Notes: generated by a model not told the origin, from the letters alone. A stretch of 64,000 nt of DNA from Thamnaconus septentrionalis (GCA_009823395.1 CM020503.1:5984501-6048500), one strand, 5' to 3'; positions 1 to 12,769 are shown, numbered from the stretch's first letter. Translations and numbers: made by a program.

Positions 1-2376
1 AGCGCAGAGGCGTACAAGGGCAACAACAGAGGCGCGCGATGTACCTTCGTTAAGCCGCGGCAAAAAAGCCGAGGTTGAAAGGGAAGCGCCCGCGTAATGT
101 ACAACACGCATGCCGCGCATGCACACAAGCTAATGGCATCCCAGGAGACCCGCTGCTACATCAAGTGTTCATTCTCGACATTCTGTGGCGGAGGAACAAC
201 ACCCCCCCTCCCCCCCAAACCCCCCTACCCCAGCCCCCTCCTTGCTCGCTTTTTTGGTGGGTTCTTAATGTCTTATTCTTCGCTGACTGCACTCTGTCAG
301 TGGATCCAAACACATTCTGTCATTCCGCTTCTTGACATTTCTATCCACAACATAGACAGACAGGCAGACAGACAGGCAGGCATCAGTAATGTTACTTTAG
401 TACTCGTTGTGCACTGACATAATCCTCCATTACTTGCAGTTTGAGTCCTTTTCCAATGGTGTTTCTATGCTGTTTCATGCATGACTCAGCTGTACACGGG
501 ATGGTAAGGGAGGTAGGTGTATGATTAGAAGCAGGACGTCAGGGGAATGTATCTGGATTAACCAAAGCTTGCAGAAGCTACCCGGTTCAGTTACAGCCTG
601 TCCACAGCTGTGGAGTCTAACCTAGTCAAAGGATGCTGACTGATTGGTAATGTCACACTGTCAACTCAAGGACAAAAGCTTTCAACAAATAAACTAAATA
701 TCATCCACAAAGAACCAAGGTTTCCTCCTCCTACTGGTTATTACCGTTGTTGTCCTCAATTCCTACCAGCAGGTTAACAGAGGATGCAAAAAACCCTACT
801 TATTTAACTGCGGGTACTGAAAGAACTATCCCTTCTGTGGCTAATCACACATGACCAAGACGTGAGCGAAAACACAAACGCACAACTACTGGCCACTATG
901 TTGCAGCTGGACGGCAACCAATACAACACCGTGTTTGCACAGTCATATAAACTCTGCCACTATAGTCATATAAGTGGTGGGTGAGGATGGGGGGGGGGGG
1001 GGGTGACTGTGTTCATGCTTTTCTATCTATGCATGAAATAACGTGCACGTTCACGTGTATTTTCTGTTTTGTTTCCTGCATGTGCGCCACCGTGCGCGTG
1101 TGCTTGTTTTATGAGCGTTGGGCTGCCACGCCGCCACGCCCTCTTTATCTTTTATGGCGCATTCCAAGGTCACTTCTTTCTCCTTCACCTTAACTCTTGC
1201 CTTTTGCTGCCTCAGCAGAATAACAGAACAAGAACAAAAAAAGGTGTCTTTCTGGATGCAGATCTGCTCCTCCAGCAGAATTTTACAGGCTACTTGAAAA
1301 CCTCCACACGGTCCGTGCACCGGAGGAGACACACACAACTGTCAATCTGTAGCATTATGGCTAAAGTAAACATGCCGGCACGTGTCAACTGGAGGGATTA
1401 AAACCAACCGTGTACGCTGGGGGAAAGTTTGGGCTCCTTTCAGCAGCACCTGTGCCTTTAAAATCTGTTGCACACAGCTTATGGCTGCTGAGCCTAGCGC
1501 GCTAGGCCAGGCTTGAGCTGAGCTGTGCTGTGCATGTATGGTAACAGGGGGGAACCGCACCGCACCGCCCAGCCTGCCAGCCCACCACAGGGAATTTGTT
1601 TATGTTTGGCCGCTGCCAAGTTCCTGTCAGGAGGCGCCCCAGAGAGGAACTGCAGACTACTCCACATTGTAAGCTACTCCCTCTGGCCGAGAGTGGCGGG
1701 GGTTTAGTGCGTACAGTATGAGAACGTGCTTTTTTAGCAATGCAAAAAGGTCTCTTCACGAATTGCAGCACGTCGTCCCCCTGTCAAGTACTTGCTACAA
1801 TGCTCAAGAATCATCCTATCGGAGGGCGCAGAACTTTTTCATTTGTGATTCCGAGCAGATTAACACCAGTTTAGCTAGAGTAGAGTTCATAAAACAGCAC
1901 AAAGGCAACCTTTTTTTTTTTGCTTTTGTTTTTTTGTTTTAAAAGCAGTACTTTATGAGTGGCACTTCTTCTCTCCTGTGAGTTAATAGGCACTATAAAA
2001 AAACTCAGCACCGCCACAAAAATAACATTGTAAACCTAATTAGCAAACTCAAAGGCAGTTGTGGTGAATCAGCTCAGTCAAAGTTGCATCTCGATAAATG
2101 AAAAACAGCCTCCTCCTCATAAAGCAGCAACAGAACCCCTTTGAAGACCCGCTGGCGTGTACACGCTATCTCCCGACTCATCTGCTGCATATCAAGCCTT
2201 CGGCCGCATAAGGTTAGCAAGTGCACGAGACCGTCTATGAGCGCCGCGGCCACCCGTGAGTTCGCCTGCTAAAAGGAAAGAGCTGATAACTTTCAGCTCC
2301 GCCAAGGACGCGGGTGGGTTTGCCTTCGTACGCTGCATGTGTAAAGTCCAGCAAACTTGTGGTGAGAGACCGGCAG

Positions 2377-2377
<1 letters not shown>
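1..2377. other. Non-coding stretch, mostly unique
   Basis: No gene is recognisable. The stretch holds a C-rich tract (about 200-232), a short GACA/GGCA tandem (about 354-383) and a run of 15 G (989-1003). Open frames are short, overlap on both strands and show no known domain. About 1080-1180 and 2210-2260 have a somewhat higher CpG content, but no promoter can be defined. Confidence 0.6.
989..1003 (+). repeat. G15 homopolymer
   Basis: Uninterrupted run of 15 G on the plus strand. Such runs vary in length, and a single tract does not on its own define a G-quadruplex. Confidence 0.9.

Positions 2378-2432
<55 letters not shown>
2378..2432. repeat. (TG)n microsatellite
   Basis: About 26 uninterrupted TG dinucleotides, followed by a less regular alternating purine-pyrimidine stretch to about 2465. 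The minus-strand frames reading Thr-His repeats here are products of the repeat, not genes. Confidence 0.97.
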
Positions 2433-2433
<1 letters not shown>

Positions 2434-4247
2434 CACGTGCGTGTGCGCGGGCACGCATACGTGTGAGTAAACGGAGGAAGGGAAGGTCAGACGAGGCCAA
2501 GCAAGGGGGGGCGTGGGACCCGGGATGGCGAGACAGGGGGAAGAGATAGGGAGAAAAAAAGGGGAAGAACAAAAGATGGAAGCGCGGATGGAAAGATGTT
2601 GGCTGGGGCGCGGTGGTTTGGTTGGGGGGGTAGCGAGTGAAAGCAAAAACAGGAAGCCGTTTATGTCAGTTTGGATGGCAGGACAACGCCCACTCCCTGT
2701 CATGTGTCGGCGCACTTCCCCGCACAGCCAGGAGCGCTGCTGCTTTTTGCTTTCTTTTTTTTCTGTTGCACACGGTGAGCAATAAACCAGGAGCAAAGCG
2801 GATGACTGCACCGTGGGGGGGTGGGGGTGGGGGGTGCACCAACCGCTCGCATTTGTTTAAGCCACATTCATAACGTCAGGTCATAATTCTGTCCTTGCGC
2901 TGTGTGAGCGGAGTGCACGCACGCTCGCAAACCCAGGACTTGTGCAGACAATTCATGCCATTGTGCTGGTGATGAGGAAGTGGATGCCCATTAGTGCAAA
3001 AGCGCGGCAACAAAATAGAAACTGAGCATAATGTCGGTTAACCGAGCAGAGCTGCAAAAGCTGGAGGACAAAAACAAGGAGTCGCTCTGCAGCGTGGCTG
3101 CATTGCTGAAAGAAGATAAAACAGAAGAAAGGGGAAGAACAAAGATTGCAAGAGCCGATTCCTCAGCTTTGTTCTTAAGAGGAGCCATCAGACAGGGAGA
3201 ATAGCGCGTAAACAAGGTTCCTCTTGAATTTTCCCTTTGTGGAGAGAAAAAAAAAATCAAACCAAACAAAACATAACACACACCAAAAAAGGAGGAGGAG
3301 TCCGATTCAAGTCCGAGGTGAAGGCACCAAGTTCGGCAGCCGCAGCCGACCTACCGCACACACAGTGTGAATCATTAAAGGCATGTGTTCCACATCAGCT
3401 GCCAGGGCCGCTTCCCAGCCCATGCATGAGACGGAGTCTAAATTATGACACCAAAGGGAGGGTAAAATACTGCTTTAAGTGAATATTCCTTCACAAAAAA
3501 AAAACAAAAAGAAAACGCAGACTCGGTCACTTCAACGCAGAGAGTGAGTGGAAGAGGAGAGAAATTATTGAAACTTGTGTAAAAATACAAATAAATGGAG
3601 CAGCGAGTGGAACATAACGCCACGATATTTAAAAAGTGTGAGGTTTCGTCATGAGCGGATGAAGTGAAAAAAGACCGGAGCCGTCCAAATAGCTAGAGGA
3701 GGGACAAACTTTTTTTTCAAACAACTGACCTACTTAAACTCCTACATGGCTGCCTGCTTTCAGTTTAGAACATGACCAAACCTGAGACAGTGCTGTGGTA
3801 GCAACAAAAACGCATCAATCAAAAAAAAAATAATAATGAAAAGACAAGAGGAAGACCACACACACTAGACAATATCAAACAGCTTTGATATTTACAGTGG
3901 TGCGCTGGCCTGCGTCAGGAGTCCCTCGGCGGCCAGTGAGCGAGAGCAGAGCAGGCTGAGAGGCAGCGGCAGGCGGAGCTCGCAGGAATGGAGAGCACCT
4001 TCACTGCTGCAGAGCCAGGGTTTCATCCTCGCTCCTATTCACTCATTTCGTCATTGTGTAAACACCAGGCGAGCCAGGAGAGCCCGCTAATGGCGTTGAT
4101 CATCCTCCGCCTCTGTTTATCCGCTGACGTCACGTTTTGGTTCGTGCAAGTATCTGCGAGTATCTCCACCGTCTGTGGACTCACCTCGTAAGAAGGTCAG
4201 CTTCCCGCGGGAGGTGTGCGGCGCTGCGCTGTGGACGGATCCTCTAG
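2433..4247. other. Non-coding stretch
   Basis: Nothing gene-like is seen. It includes a purine-rich block (about 2525-2600), G-rich DNA at 2812-2836, short A-runs and a moderately GC-rich segment at 3900-4250. That last segment carries a perfect CRE palindrome and precedes a hAT element. Confidence 0.55.
4125..4132. promoter_or_regulatory. CRE-type palindrome TGACGTCA
   Basis: Perfect 8-bp cAMP-response-element palindrome, bound in general by CREB/ATF bZIP dimers. It lies in a GC-richer 300-bp segment free of simple repeats. An identical site occurs at 29540-29547. Two matches in 64 kb is about what chance gives, so function is only possible. Confidence 0.2.
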
Positions 4248-4737
4248 CAGGGGTGTCAAACTCAAAAGCGCAGCGGGGCCAAAATTTCAAACTTGGATAA
4301 AGTCGCAGGTCAACATTGATAGTTATTTGAAAAATCTTTCTGTAAATATAACAGTGAACCTTTTCATATGGACAAGTCCAAACAAGTTTTGCTTCTAAAC
4401 GAATATGGAACAAGCAAAGCTTAATACTATACAATAAAAGATTTTATTTCAAATTTAACAAAAAAAAACTAACCAAAATAAATTAAATGTAAAAAAAATA
4501 ATGTATGCCCTTTTTAATTTGCAGCCTTCTGGTTTAAATTTCAACAGTAACCTTTTTCCACGTACTAATAATACATTTCAAAATAAAATAATAATGTCCC
4601 TCAATGATCGTCCTGCCTGATTTAAGTGCCAAAATACCAGCAGAGCATCCTGGGATTTGTAGTATTAGCAGTACATGTGCTGTATAATACCTTACTGCCC
4701 TAATATAATTGCACAATGGGGCCAGAGTACACCTTTG
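4248..4737. mobile_element. Non-autonomous hAT (Charlie-like) element
   Basis: The left end reads CAGGGGTGTCAAACTC, a widespread terminal sequence of non-autonomous hAT elements in vertebrates. The right end (4723-4737) is a degraded inverted copy with the order GGCC, GAGT, CACC, TTTG. The 8 bp on each side (4240-4247, TCCTCTAG; 4738-4745, CTCTACAG) resemble each other, as expected of a decayed 8-bp hAT target duplication. The interior is about 490 bp, AT-rich, and holds no transposase. Divergence of the ends suggests an old insertion. Confidence 0.7.
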
Positions 4738-6382
4738 CTCTACAGTTAAGGAAAAAATGTATCAAACATGTTTGCAACAACCTTTTTTAAAGTGATGGTG
4801 GTCTGGTGTGCGGCCAGCATTAGACTAGTGTTTTCCGCTTTTCCATCGCTGTTAAGACAGTGGATGTCTTCTGTGGACATGTTAGCTAAAAAAAAGAAAA
4901 AGAAAAAGAAAAAGAGCACCCTCCCTTCAGAGACCATCCAGCGAAGGAGGCAACGTGCAGCAGGAGTCTGCATTCTTCAGACTACTGGCTGGCAAACAGC
5001 ATTGTGTTTGCTTTTCTTCGCGCAGGCCAGTTCTGAAGGAAGGTGTTTGTCTTGGGAGCCGTATCACCGCCGCTCTCACGGCAGTGACAGGCCACAGAGG
5101 ACAAGACATGGCAGGAAACAGCAGCCCAGCCAGGTGCTGTCACAGGTTGGGACGCCTTGACGGGGCTTTGCAGCTACGTCTTGCGAGTCACGGCGTGGCG
5201 AATGAAATCACATGAAATCAAAGCAAAGGGCAAAGCCGAGCAAATGTCACGTAAATCTGTTCTTGCTGCCACGCTGAGCCTTTTGACAAAAACGGCAAAG
5301 GTAAATAAATGAATAAGACTCAGCAGGTCTGACAAAGGGAGGATTCATTTTCTTTAGCATTTCAAGAGAAGATAATTCCATGTTTTTGTTTGGGTTTTTT
5401 TTTGCCGCTCGACCACGAGGGAGCGAAGCTGCGAGCTGCCAGCTGCAGCTCTGATGTAACAGACTCAGGATTGGACCTGATCCCACCACTGGCAGCGCGC
5501 AGGCCACAAGGCAACCCACCTCCTCCGAGCGTGAAAATCAATCTGCAGGTTTGGCAATACCTCCGCCATCCACGTAAAAAAAAATGACATAAAAAACAAC
5601 CTTGACATCCGTCGAAGAATAGCAGCGCGCGGCGTGAACAAACACGAGGCTCCTGCAGAAGAATCATGAGCTGTGAACACAACGAGACCGCAAAAGGCCA
5701 TGCGGACGTCACATGACGAGGAGAAACGCGAGTTTGCGAGGCCACGAAAGTCTGTGCACTCCCGAGTTGACAATTCGGGCTTACCCCAAAAATGTCAATC
5801 TCCCCGTCCTTGGCCGAGGAAATCTCCCGTCCAATCGATGGAAGCCTCCTAAGCTCTGAGGAGAGAAGAAGAAAGAGAGAGGGAGATATTTGAAACCAGC
5901 AGCTCTGCGCTCTTTATCCACGTGCTGCAGACTCAGTGACTCCCTCGCCTCCCTGGCACGGAACCGCTCCACTACACCAGAACTCTTGCGCTCTTTTTTT
6001 TTTTCCCCTTCCTTCACTCTAATACTCCCTGTAATCTCACCAGCCGCCCTTTTCTCCCCTAATAGATTGGACTTTCTCATTCGCCTGTGCCGGTGCCTCC
6101 TCGGAACATGTGAAGAGTGGCACTTTTTCTTGTGCTGTGAGAATTACCTGAGGCCTCGGATGGCACCGCAGGGCTCGCGGCCACAACTCAATTACAGCAA
6201 TGTGAATCAGGTGGCGTCCTAGAAATCCCCTTAGCCCGGTGCACAAATAGGAACACAGAGGCTCCTTCATTGGGAAGAAGGAGATAAATATAAAGTGGCG
6301 TGTCATTTGCTTTTAGAGAGACAGCTCGCTGGAACACAGATCTGGCCTGGAACACAGATCTGGCCCGTGGTGACTGTGAGAA
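4738..6382. other. Non-coding stretch
   Basis: Unique DNA without a recognisable gene. It includes an AAAAG tandem (about 4889-4915), moderately GC-rich DNA (5420-5540) and, just before the next hAT element, a perfect 18-bp tandem duplication (6329-6364). Confidence 0.55.
6329..6364 (+). repeat. Perfect tandem duplication, 2 x 18 bp
   Basis: CTGGAACACAGATCTGGC occurs twice head to tail without mismatch. The perfect identity points to a recent duplication. It lies 19 bp left of a hAT terminus. Confidence 0.95.
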
Positions 6383-6969
6383 CAGAGGTGGGAAGTAATG
6401 AAGTACAAATACTTTGTTACTATGCTGTATTAGATTATTCAGGCATCTGTGTTTATTTGGGTATTTCTTTTTTGACGACTTTTTACTTTTACTCCCTACA
6501 TTTGTGCACAAATATCTGTACTTTATACTCCATATATTGAAACAAATGTTCATTACTTTTGAGTTTAAAAGGTATTTAATAGTAATTCACTTGTCATTAT
6601 TAATGTAGTGAGCAATATGAATGATACAGTTGTGTAGTCAAATCAAAATGGATCCTATTTTAGAGGGAGACTATTTTAAAGTACCTCGGGTTTGGGTTCA
6701 CTGTTCAGAACGTTTTCAGTACAGAGAAAAATAAAAAGGCTGAAAACAACATTGGCTCTGTATGTACACAGCAACATACATCTAATGGATTGATTTATTC
6801 ATTGCATAAAACATACTTTTTAATAAAGTACATTTTAGCACCTGTAATTTCTGACTTTTACTTGATTAACGGAGTAGAATCAGTACTTTTACTTTTACCA
6901 GAGCAGTATCATACACAAGCATCTGCGCTTTTACTCAAGTACAGAAGGTGAATACTTTTGCCACCCATG
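6383..6969. mobile_element. Non-autonomous hAT-like element
   Basis: The left end is CAGAGGTGGGAAGTAATG, followed by AAGTACAAATACTT. The right end, read in reverse, gives ATGGGTGGCAAAAGTATTC and later GTACTTGAGTAAAAG. Ends built on GGTGGG with ACTT/AAGT-rich subterminal DNA are typical of abundant short hAT-type elements in fish. The interior is AT-rich (about 590 bp) with no transposase. No clear 8-bp target duplication remains, so the right limit is approximate. Confidence 0.6.
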
Positions 6970-9066
6970 GCAAACAATATTGTCTTTGTGTCTGTGTTGC
7001 AGTAAGCTTAGTGCTTACTAATATGTTTGATTGCATAAAAGATCTCGAGATATTTATTTTTCATTTTTAGGCTAAGCGCTGTATTGGAAAAGACAACCTA
7101 CATGGGTGTGTTTCAGATTACATCAGGTCACTGGGGCTCAGGGGGTCATGGGGGTCAGGAAGCAATTCTACATGCATTAATGGTATTCAATGCAGAGGTT
7201 TTGTGCTGTTCACGGCTGTAACAACCGATCAGGTCGGGTGGGGGGGGGGGCACCACAGGTTGGTTCACATGTCTTGGCCACAGGAACAACACATATATTT
7301 TGTATATTTAATACACAATAACACAAACAAATGTGGGCATTTAAACTTAATTGATATCACATCACGCAGCACTAGTCAGTGAAAAAATGGAAGTTGGTTG
7401 TACATCAGCTGACAAACACAGCTGATTGGAACAGGCACAGAAATCCGCTGCTGGCAGTGAAAAGCGCTGCAAACATTAAAGGGTCGTAACCGTGCACGAA
7501 AAAAACTCTCTCCACTCAGGGCTACTGGTGAATTCTACTATAAGCAAGTTAATTTGACACAAATCTTTTCACAAGCTCCTGGGGGCAGTTGGATTTGCCG
7601 CGAAGAGGATGGACTTCCGCTGTCAAAATCAATGAAAATGTTTCTGATGTCACACCAAGAGTCATGCCAGATGCAATGTTTAACAGAAATGACCAAAATG
7701 AAAGATGCAAGGTCGTCACCACTGCAGCTAAGCGTAACACAATCTAGGCTAACGCGATACCAACAAACTTGACGCCAAGTAACGTGCAGAACACGAGGCT
7801 TCCCGGCCCTACAGCGTGCGTCTGACTGGGCACAACTGGCTGCTGGGTTGTCATGTAGCAAACGCTACTATGACTCCTTTTTCCCCACTTCCTGTCTTCT
7901 CGCATGCCCAGACTTCCTGCTTGTGGCGATCTGAAGGGTGTAAAATTCCAGGGCATTTGTGATGAAAAAAAAAGTCATGGAGCTCTACAGGGTTTGTATG
8001 CTGAGCCACGCCTGTGCGATAGCGCAGCCTATAAACTAAAGAGAGCGGACAGGAGCAGCCCGGGGTAATGACTGCATTATCCTGGCGGAGGGGCGAGTCT
8101 GGAGCGTCCATCTGCACCAAGCGCACACACCCACGCAGAGGAAGGAGAGGGGTCTTCACTGCCCGACCACACCAGCTGCTTTGCTCAGGTGACAGTGATT
8201 TCACTAAGTGGAGAGCCCAAGACGATGATACGGCACCGTCACCTGATCCTCAGTAAAAGGCCTTGGGTGTGCACCTGGGATGAGACTGAGGCCCCTCTTA
8301 CTTTCTTTCTTTCTTTTGAATCCGTCGCAGCAAACTCCCAGAAACTTTTGGAAGCAGGTACATGAGCGTGAATGCTTTGAGGCTGTAACCTTCTGTGACC
8401 GCCACAGCAAAAGAGCCTGAGAGTGACTGATGTCATCGTCTGCTTTTGCCTGCACGCAGGAGGACAACGAATAAAAAAGTGATGGATAAGCCCTTGTGCT
8501 CTTCTGCGCAGTTCCTGTTCCGGTGTGTTACTTTTTCTAGCAGACTGGTGCGCTCCCAGCACTGCGTTTTCTTGTTGTTTGCGTGATGAATGCGGATACA
8601 CTTAAAAGACACAAAGGAAAGACCTCGGTGTTTCGAGCACTTCCTGTTTCAAGCGCCGGCCTTGGCTATCGCTCGCGTGCCGACGTTTTTCACAGGTTTC
8701 ACACGAGGCGCTCCAACCTTCGAATGAGGTCATTGTTGCAGCGACTACGCAACCTTCGCCACTCCTCTGTGCGGATGTGTAAAAAGGAATTGGAAAAAAA
8801 AACCTGATAACAGGTACAGTTGCATTCTTCGAGAGGCTGCGCGAGTGTGTCAGCCGCGCGCTGGCGTTGAAGCGCACACAGGCGTGTGGTTTTAACTCGC
8901 TTGATTGTCAAATGACGCCAGCCCCGCATGCAGGAACTCACAAGTATGCACACAATATGTGCGGCTCTCCTCCAGGCTCCCCCGACCCGGAGCGCTGGAA
9001 AATCCCTTCAGTCCCACATAGATCACATAACCTCTCTTGACATCGGAGGACAGCACTCCCAGTGGA

Positions 9067-9067
<1 letters not shown>
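6970..9067. other. Non-coding stretch
   Basis: No gene recognised. It includes a run of 11 G (7240-7250). The segment 7560-8250 has several overlapping short frames without domain similarity. The segment 8580-8920 is CpG-richer. Confidence 0.55.

Positions 9068-9098
<31 letters not shown>
9068..9098. repeat. (AC)n microsatellite
   Basis: About 15 AC dinucleotides, uninterrupted. Confidence 0.96.
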
Positions 9099-9101
<3 letters not shown>

Positions 9102-9399
9102 CAGAGTGCCGGGCCAAGGCTCCAGACTGCCATTGTCCTCCAGAGTCATCTACGCAAAACAATGAGGAGGGTCACGCGAGGCCCACAGCGGAATGGTAAA
9201 TAACTAGAGAGAGTGAGGGGGGGTGGTGGTGGGGGTGACAAAGACTCCATTTATGCCGGCTATCTGGGATGGATTATGTGAGATGTGACCTGCCGTGTGC
9301 GAATGATCAGAATCGGTTCAAAAGAAGAGAAAGCGGTGAGCAGTCAAATCAGCGCTGCGATACAAACGCAGCGACGCACAACGAAACTTGTGTAATATA

Positions 9400-9761
9400 C
9401 ACTACCGGTCAAAAGTTTGGACACACCTTCTCATGCATTTTTTTTATTTTTACAACTTTCTACACTGCAGATAGATACTGAAGACATCAAATATATGACC
9501 AAGATATATGTCATTCTGCAGCAAAGAAAACACGTTAAATAACTCTAAATATGCTTTTCATGAAAGGTGGCTATTTTGAAGAATTTAAATAGAAAACGTG
9601 TTTGAGTTATTTTACACTTTTATTATTTCCTACATAATTCCATTTGTGTTCATACATAGTTTTGGTGCCTTTAGTGAAAAACTGCAATGTCAACAGTCAT
9701 GAGAATGAAAGATAAGACATCAATTATACATAGGGTGTTTCCAAGCTTTTGACTGGTAGTG
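9400..9761. mobile_element. Tc1/mariner-like miniature element
   Basis: Terminal inverted repeats of 30 bp match at 26 positions: left CACTACCGGTCAAAAGTTTG, right (reverse complement) CACTACCAGTCAAAAGCTTG. The left end is preceded by the Tc1 target dinucleotide TA (9398-9399). The right flank reads CA, so the second TA has probably mutated. The interior, about 300 bp, resembles the end region of fish Tc1-like elements (GGTGGCTATTTTGAAGAATT). It holds no transposase frame, so it is a deletion derivative that could only have moved with enzyme supplied in trans. Confidence 0.9.
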
Positions 9762-10389
9762 CAGCTTGGAAGTTAATTTGACCGTCTACCATCCAAACTG
9801 TCAGGTAATCAAACAAACCTTATTGCCTTATATCGAAGAACATTGAGAAAAGCAAAACTTGTGTATTTTCAGAGCGAGCCAGCGGCGTGTCAGCCACCAC
9901 TAACAGCCAAACAGCCAGTCGCTGAATGCATCTGTTCCAAATGAGACTTGGGAAGCGACTTTAGAGCGGCTGAAACAGGAAGCCAGGAAGACGACAGAGA
10001 GGAGTTACGGGGACGAGGCCGAGGCTCTGACAAAGAGCGAGTTATGTGGATCACAGAGGGCGAAGCGTGATTATCTGGGGGAAGGAAGGTGAATTCCACC
10101 AGCATTAAATTATTCAAGGAGTATCTGACTGCGCCTGAACGGAAAATATGTCAAACTCCACGGTGCAGCCAGCCAAAGCAGCCCTATAGAGGAAGAACGC
10201 CAGCGAGACGGAGAGTGAGAACACATCCGTTCAACTCCTGAGTTCCACGCAGTGTTTTTATGCGCTGAGGTGGAATATCAGTAATTCAACATCTCGCCCG
10301 CACTCAGCCAGCAATTCAAGTGTAAAAAAAAATAAAATAAGGGAGGAAGAATAGTAACTCAGCCTCAGACAGGGAGAGAGGGGTCGGAT
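9762..10389. other. Non-coding stretch
   Basis: Unique DNA without a recognised gene or repeat. Moderate GC content, short unrelated frames only. Confidence 0.55.
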
Positions 10390-10790
10390 CCGAATGATAA
10401 CAACAGCTCCGGCTGCCCCGGTGTTAATCATTCAACAGTGCCGGCTGACCCTTAATCATAAAACCATCTCTGTTGTCATTATTCATCAGGCAGAAAATGC
10501 TGGCCTGTTAATTCAGACTGGGGATGCTGACAATAGGCGGTCCACAAAGGGCCGGGGAGGCACAATCTCGCTCCCAATTGGTCTTTCAGATGCTAATGAG
10601 GGAAACTGTTTTGGGTTTACTGGCCTGGTTGGAAATGATTTAGGGCGACACCAGCGCTCCCAGTCTTTATGTTTGGGCTGGCGGCGCGGGCTCATATATC
10701 ACCCTGATCATTAATCAATTAGCGTCTCCAAGCCACCTGTCGGACACATCGGGCCACGAGACATTCCTGCCCTTGGGCAGTTGCTAGACG
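10390..10790. promoter_or_regulatory. Candidate conserved regulatory block (homeodomain cores)
   Basis: The block is free of simple repeats and rich in ATTA/TAAT cores: TTAATCA (about 10424), TTAATCA (10452), CATTATTC (about 10477), TTAATTC (about 10508), GCTAATGA (10592) and the paired site ATTAATCAATTA (10710-10721). Such cores are bound in general by homeodomain proteins. The texture (AT-rich cores inside balanced unique DNA, no long frame) is that of vertebrate conserved non-coding elements. Conservation itself cannot be seen from one sequence. Confidence 0.35.
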
Positions 10791-12769
10791 ATGACCATCA
10801 GCAACGCCGTTATTACCTTCCAAACCCCCCTCCCCTCCGCACTCCCACCGCCCCTTCCTCTTCCTTTATGGCGCGGCCCTGATGGATTACATAATCACAC
10901 CCGAGCTCTGCCCGCAACCAAAAGGCGCCCCCCTTTTTTTTTCCAAATGGAGCAACTCCAAGCGCGTGCGGTCTCCCACTCCGTCTCTCAAGCAAAAGAG
11001 CTGCATTTTAAAGCATCGGCTGCACCGTCGATGGACAGAAAGGAATTCGTGCTGACCTTGAGAGCCAATCAATAACGTGACAACTGCTCAAAAGTGCTGA
11101 ATGCGCAGCGACACCGTGCCCTCCGTTGTTTTAAATGCAACTGCCTCCAGTGGAATATTGATGGCTGTTTACTATTGATGACGTGTTGCCGCAGTGGAGC
11201 ACCCGTAAGACAAAAAGGCTCGAACCGTCGAGGCTAATAACACCAGGGAAACATTCACAAAGCACTTCTGTATTAACAAAAAAAAAACAAAAAAAAACAA
11301 ATGTAGGGCGTTAGCGGGAAAAACTGAAACACAGATGGCTGCCTATTTGACTTTTATTTACCACGGCACTCTGCAATTAGACAGTTTTCAGGAACCTGCA
11401 GTGGGCCAGAAGTGAAGAAAGATTTGCAAAGTTTTTCATGGTTGGACTTTGTTTGCTAACTCTATCTTGGCTGTCATCCCGTGGAGCAAATTGAGATCTA
11501 GTGTGGTGGCGGAGACGCTGATTAGAAACCTCCTGAAGATTTTAACTGCTCTCCCACTGCCTTAACCTCTCACCGCAAATCCCTTTTTTCCAGTATGTAA
11601 ATTTTCACTACCGCCAGACAATCTGTTTCGCAAAGATTTCCTGCACGGACAAAACTCAGGCAAACCCAACACTCTTCCAGTCAACCCCGCTCCTCAGAAA
11701 AGAGGAAAACCACAACACATTTTACTTTATTATTGTTATTATTAGGAACTAATTCTTAAAAGCAGCAGAGGAAATAAGTGGCAGTAAAATTAGAGTGTAA
11801 TCCTCCGGCCCCCCGGCACTGGGATATGGAGAAAGCAGATTTGTCGAGGCTATATTTACCAGTATTCTTTGATTATAGAAGTAGCCGTCTGCACGCAGCT
11901 TAGCGATACCAACAGGCTCAATCAGTCTCATATGAAACATGAAAGTGGGATTGTGAGGAGGCCACAGTGAGGGCCAATCTGCAAACCCAGACAACTTTGC
12001 ATCACGCTACTGCAATTATTGTGTTGCCAGCATTGTTTACTCCCCACCTGGGCTAAACTGTTCAACTCCCCAGGAGCCTCCTTTGAAAATTAAATTTGCC
12101 ATCAGCTTCTGAAGGCTCCAGACAGGAGAGCCTTCTCACTGGGGTATTGTCGAGAATCTGGGCCAATGTGTTGGGTGTGCGCAGTGGTTAATACGAGGCT
12201 GGCCACTGGAGATTGACTTTTTTTCACCCTTTTTCATCTTTTAAATCCAACTGGCTCAGGCGAGAAACCAACTCCCGACATTATCAGGTGGATTTTGAGG
12301 AGAACAAAAGCTTCTATGCGCTTCTTCCGTCTTCAGAGGAAGAAAAGGCAGGAAAATAACAGGAACCTCAGCACGCCCGACCGCTTAGTTTCTGTTTGCA
12401 TGTGCGCCCAAAGCCAAGTTTCCTTAATGTCTTCCCCTGAATGTATATCTCTCAGAAGATTATTTCACTGATAATCTCACACTTTCTTCTATTGACTTAT
12501 CTCTCTTGCGAAGTCACGGGGCTGCCTGCGATATTAGCAGTGCAAAGGTCCAAACTAAAGCTGGGGAGACAGAGAGGGACTTCCATTTGCTCTGGCACGC
12601 CGTATCTAATCACATTTTCAACATAAAAGCATTATCGAGGCCATGAGGCCAAGCAGTTCTTTTTGTTTTTTGTTTTTATTCTAAATGATGACACAAATCT
12701 AGCTGCAGCCTTGAATAAAATAAAGTTCCTCAACGCTTTGCGTAGTATTTAGATGTGACGTGTTGGGTT
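10791..12769. other. Repeat-poor non-coding DNA, possibly conserved
   Basis: Apart from A-runs (about 11278-11300) and a T-rich patch (about 12659-12680) there are almost no repeats for 2 kb, unusual in this window. No gene is recognised. The texture resembles regulatory DNA, continuing the block to its left. Confidence 0.4.
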
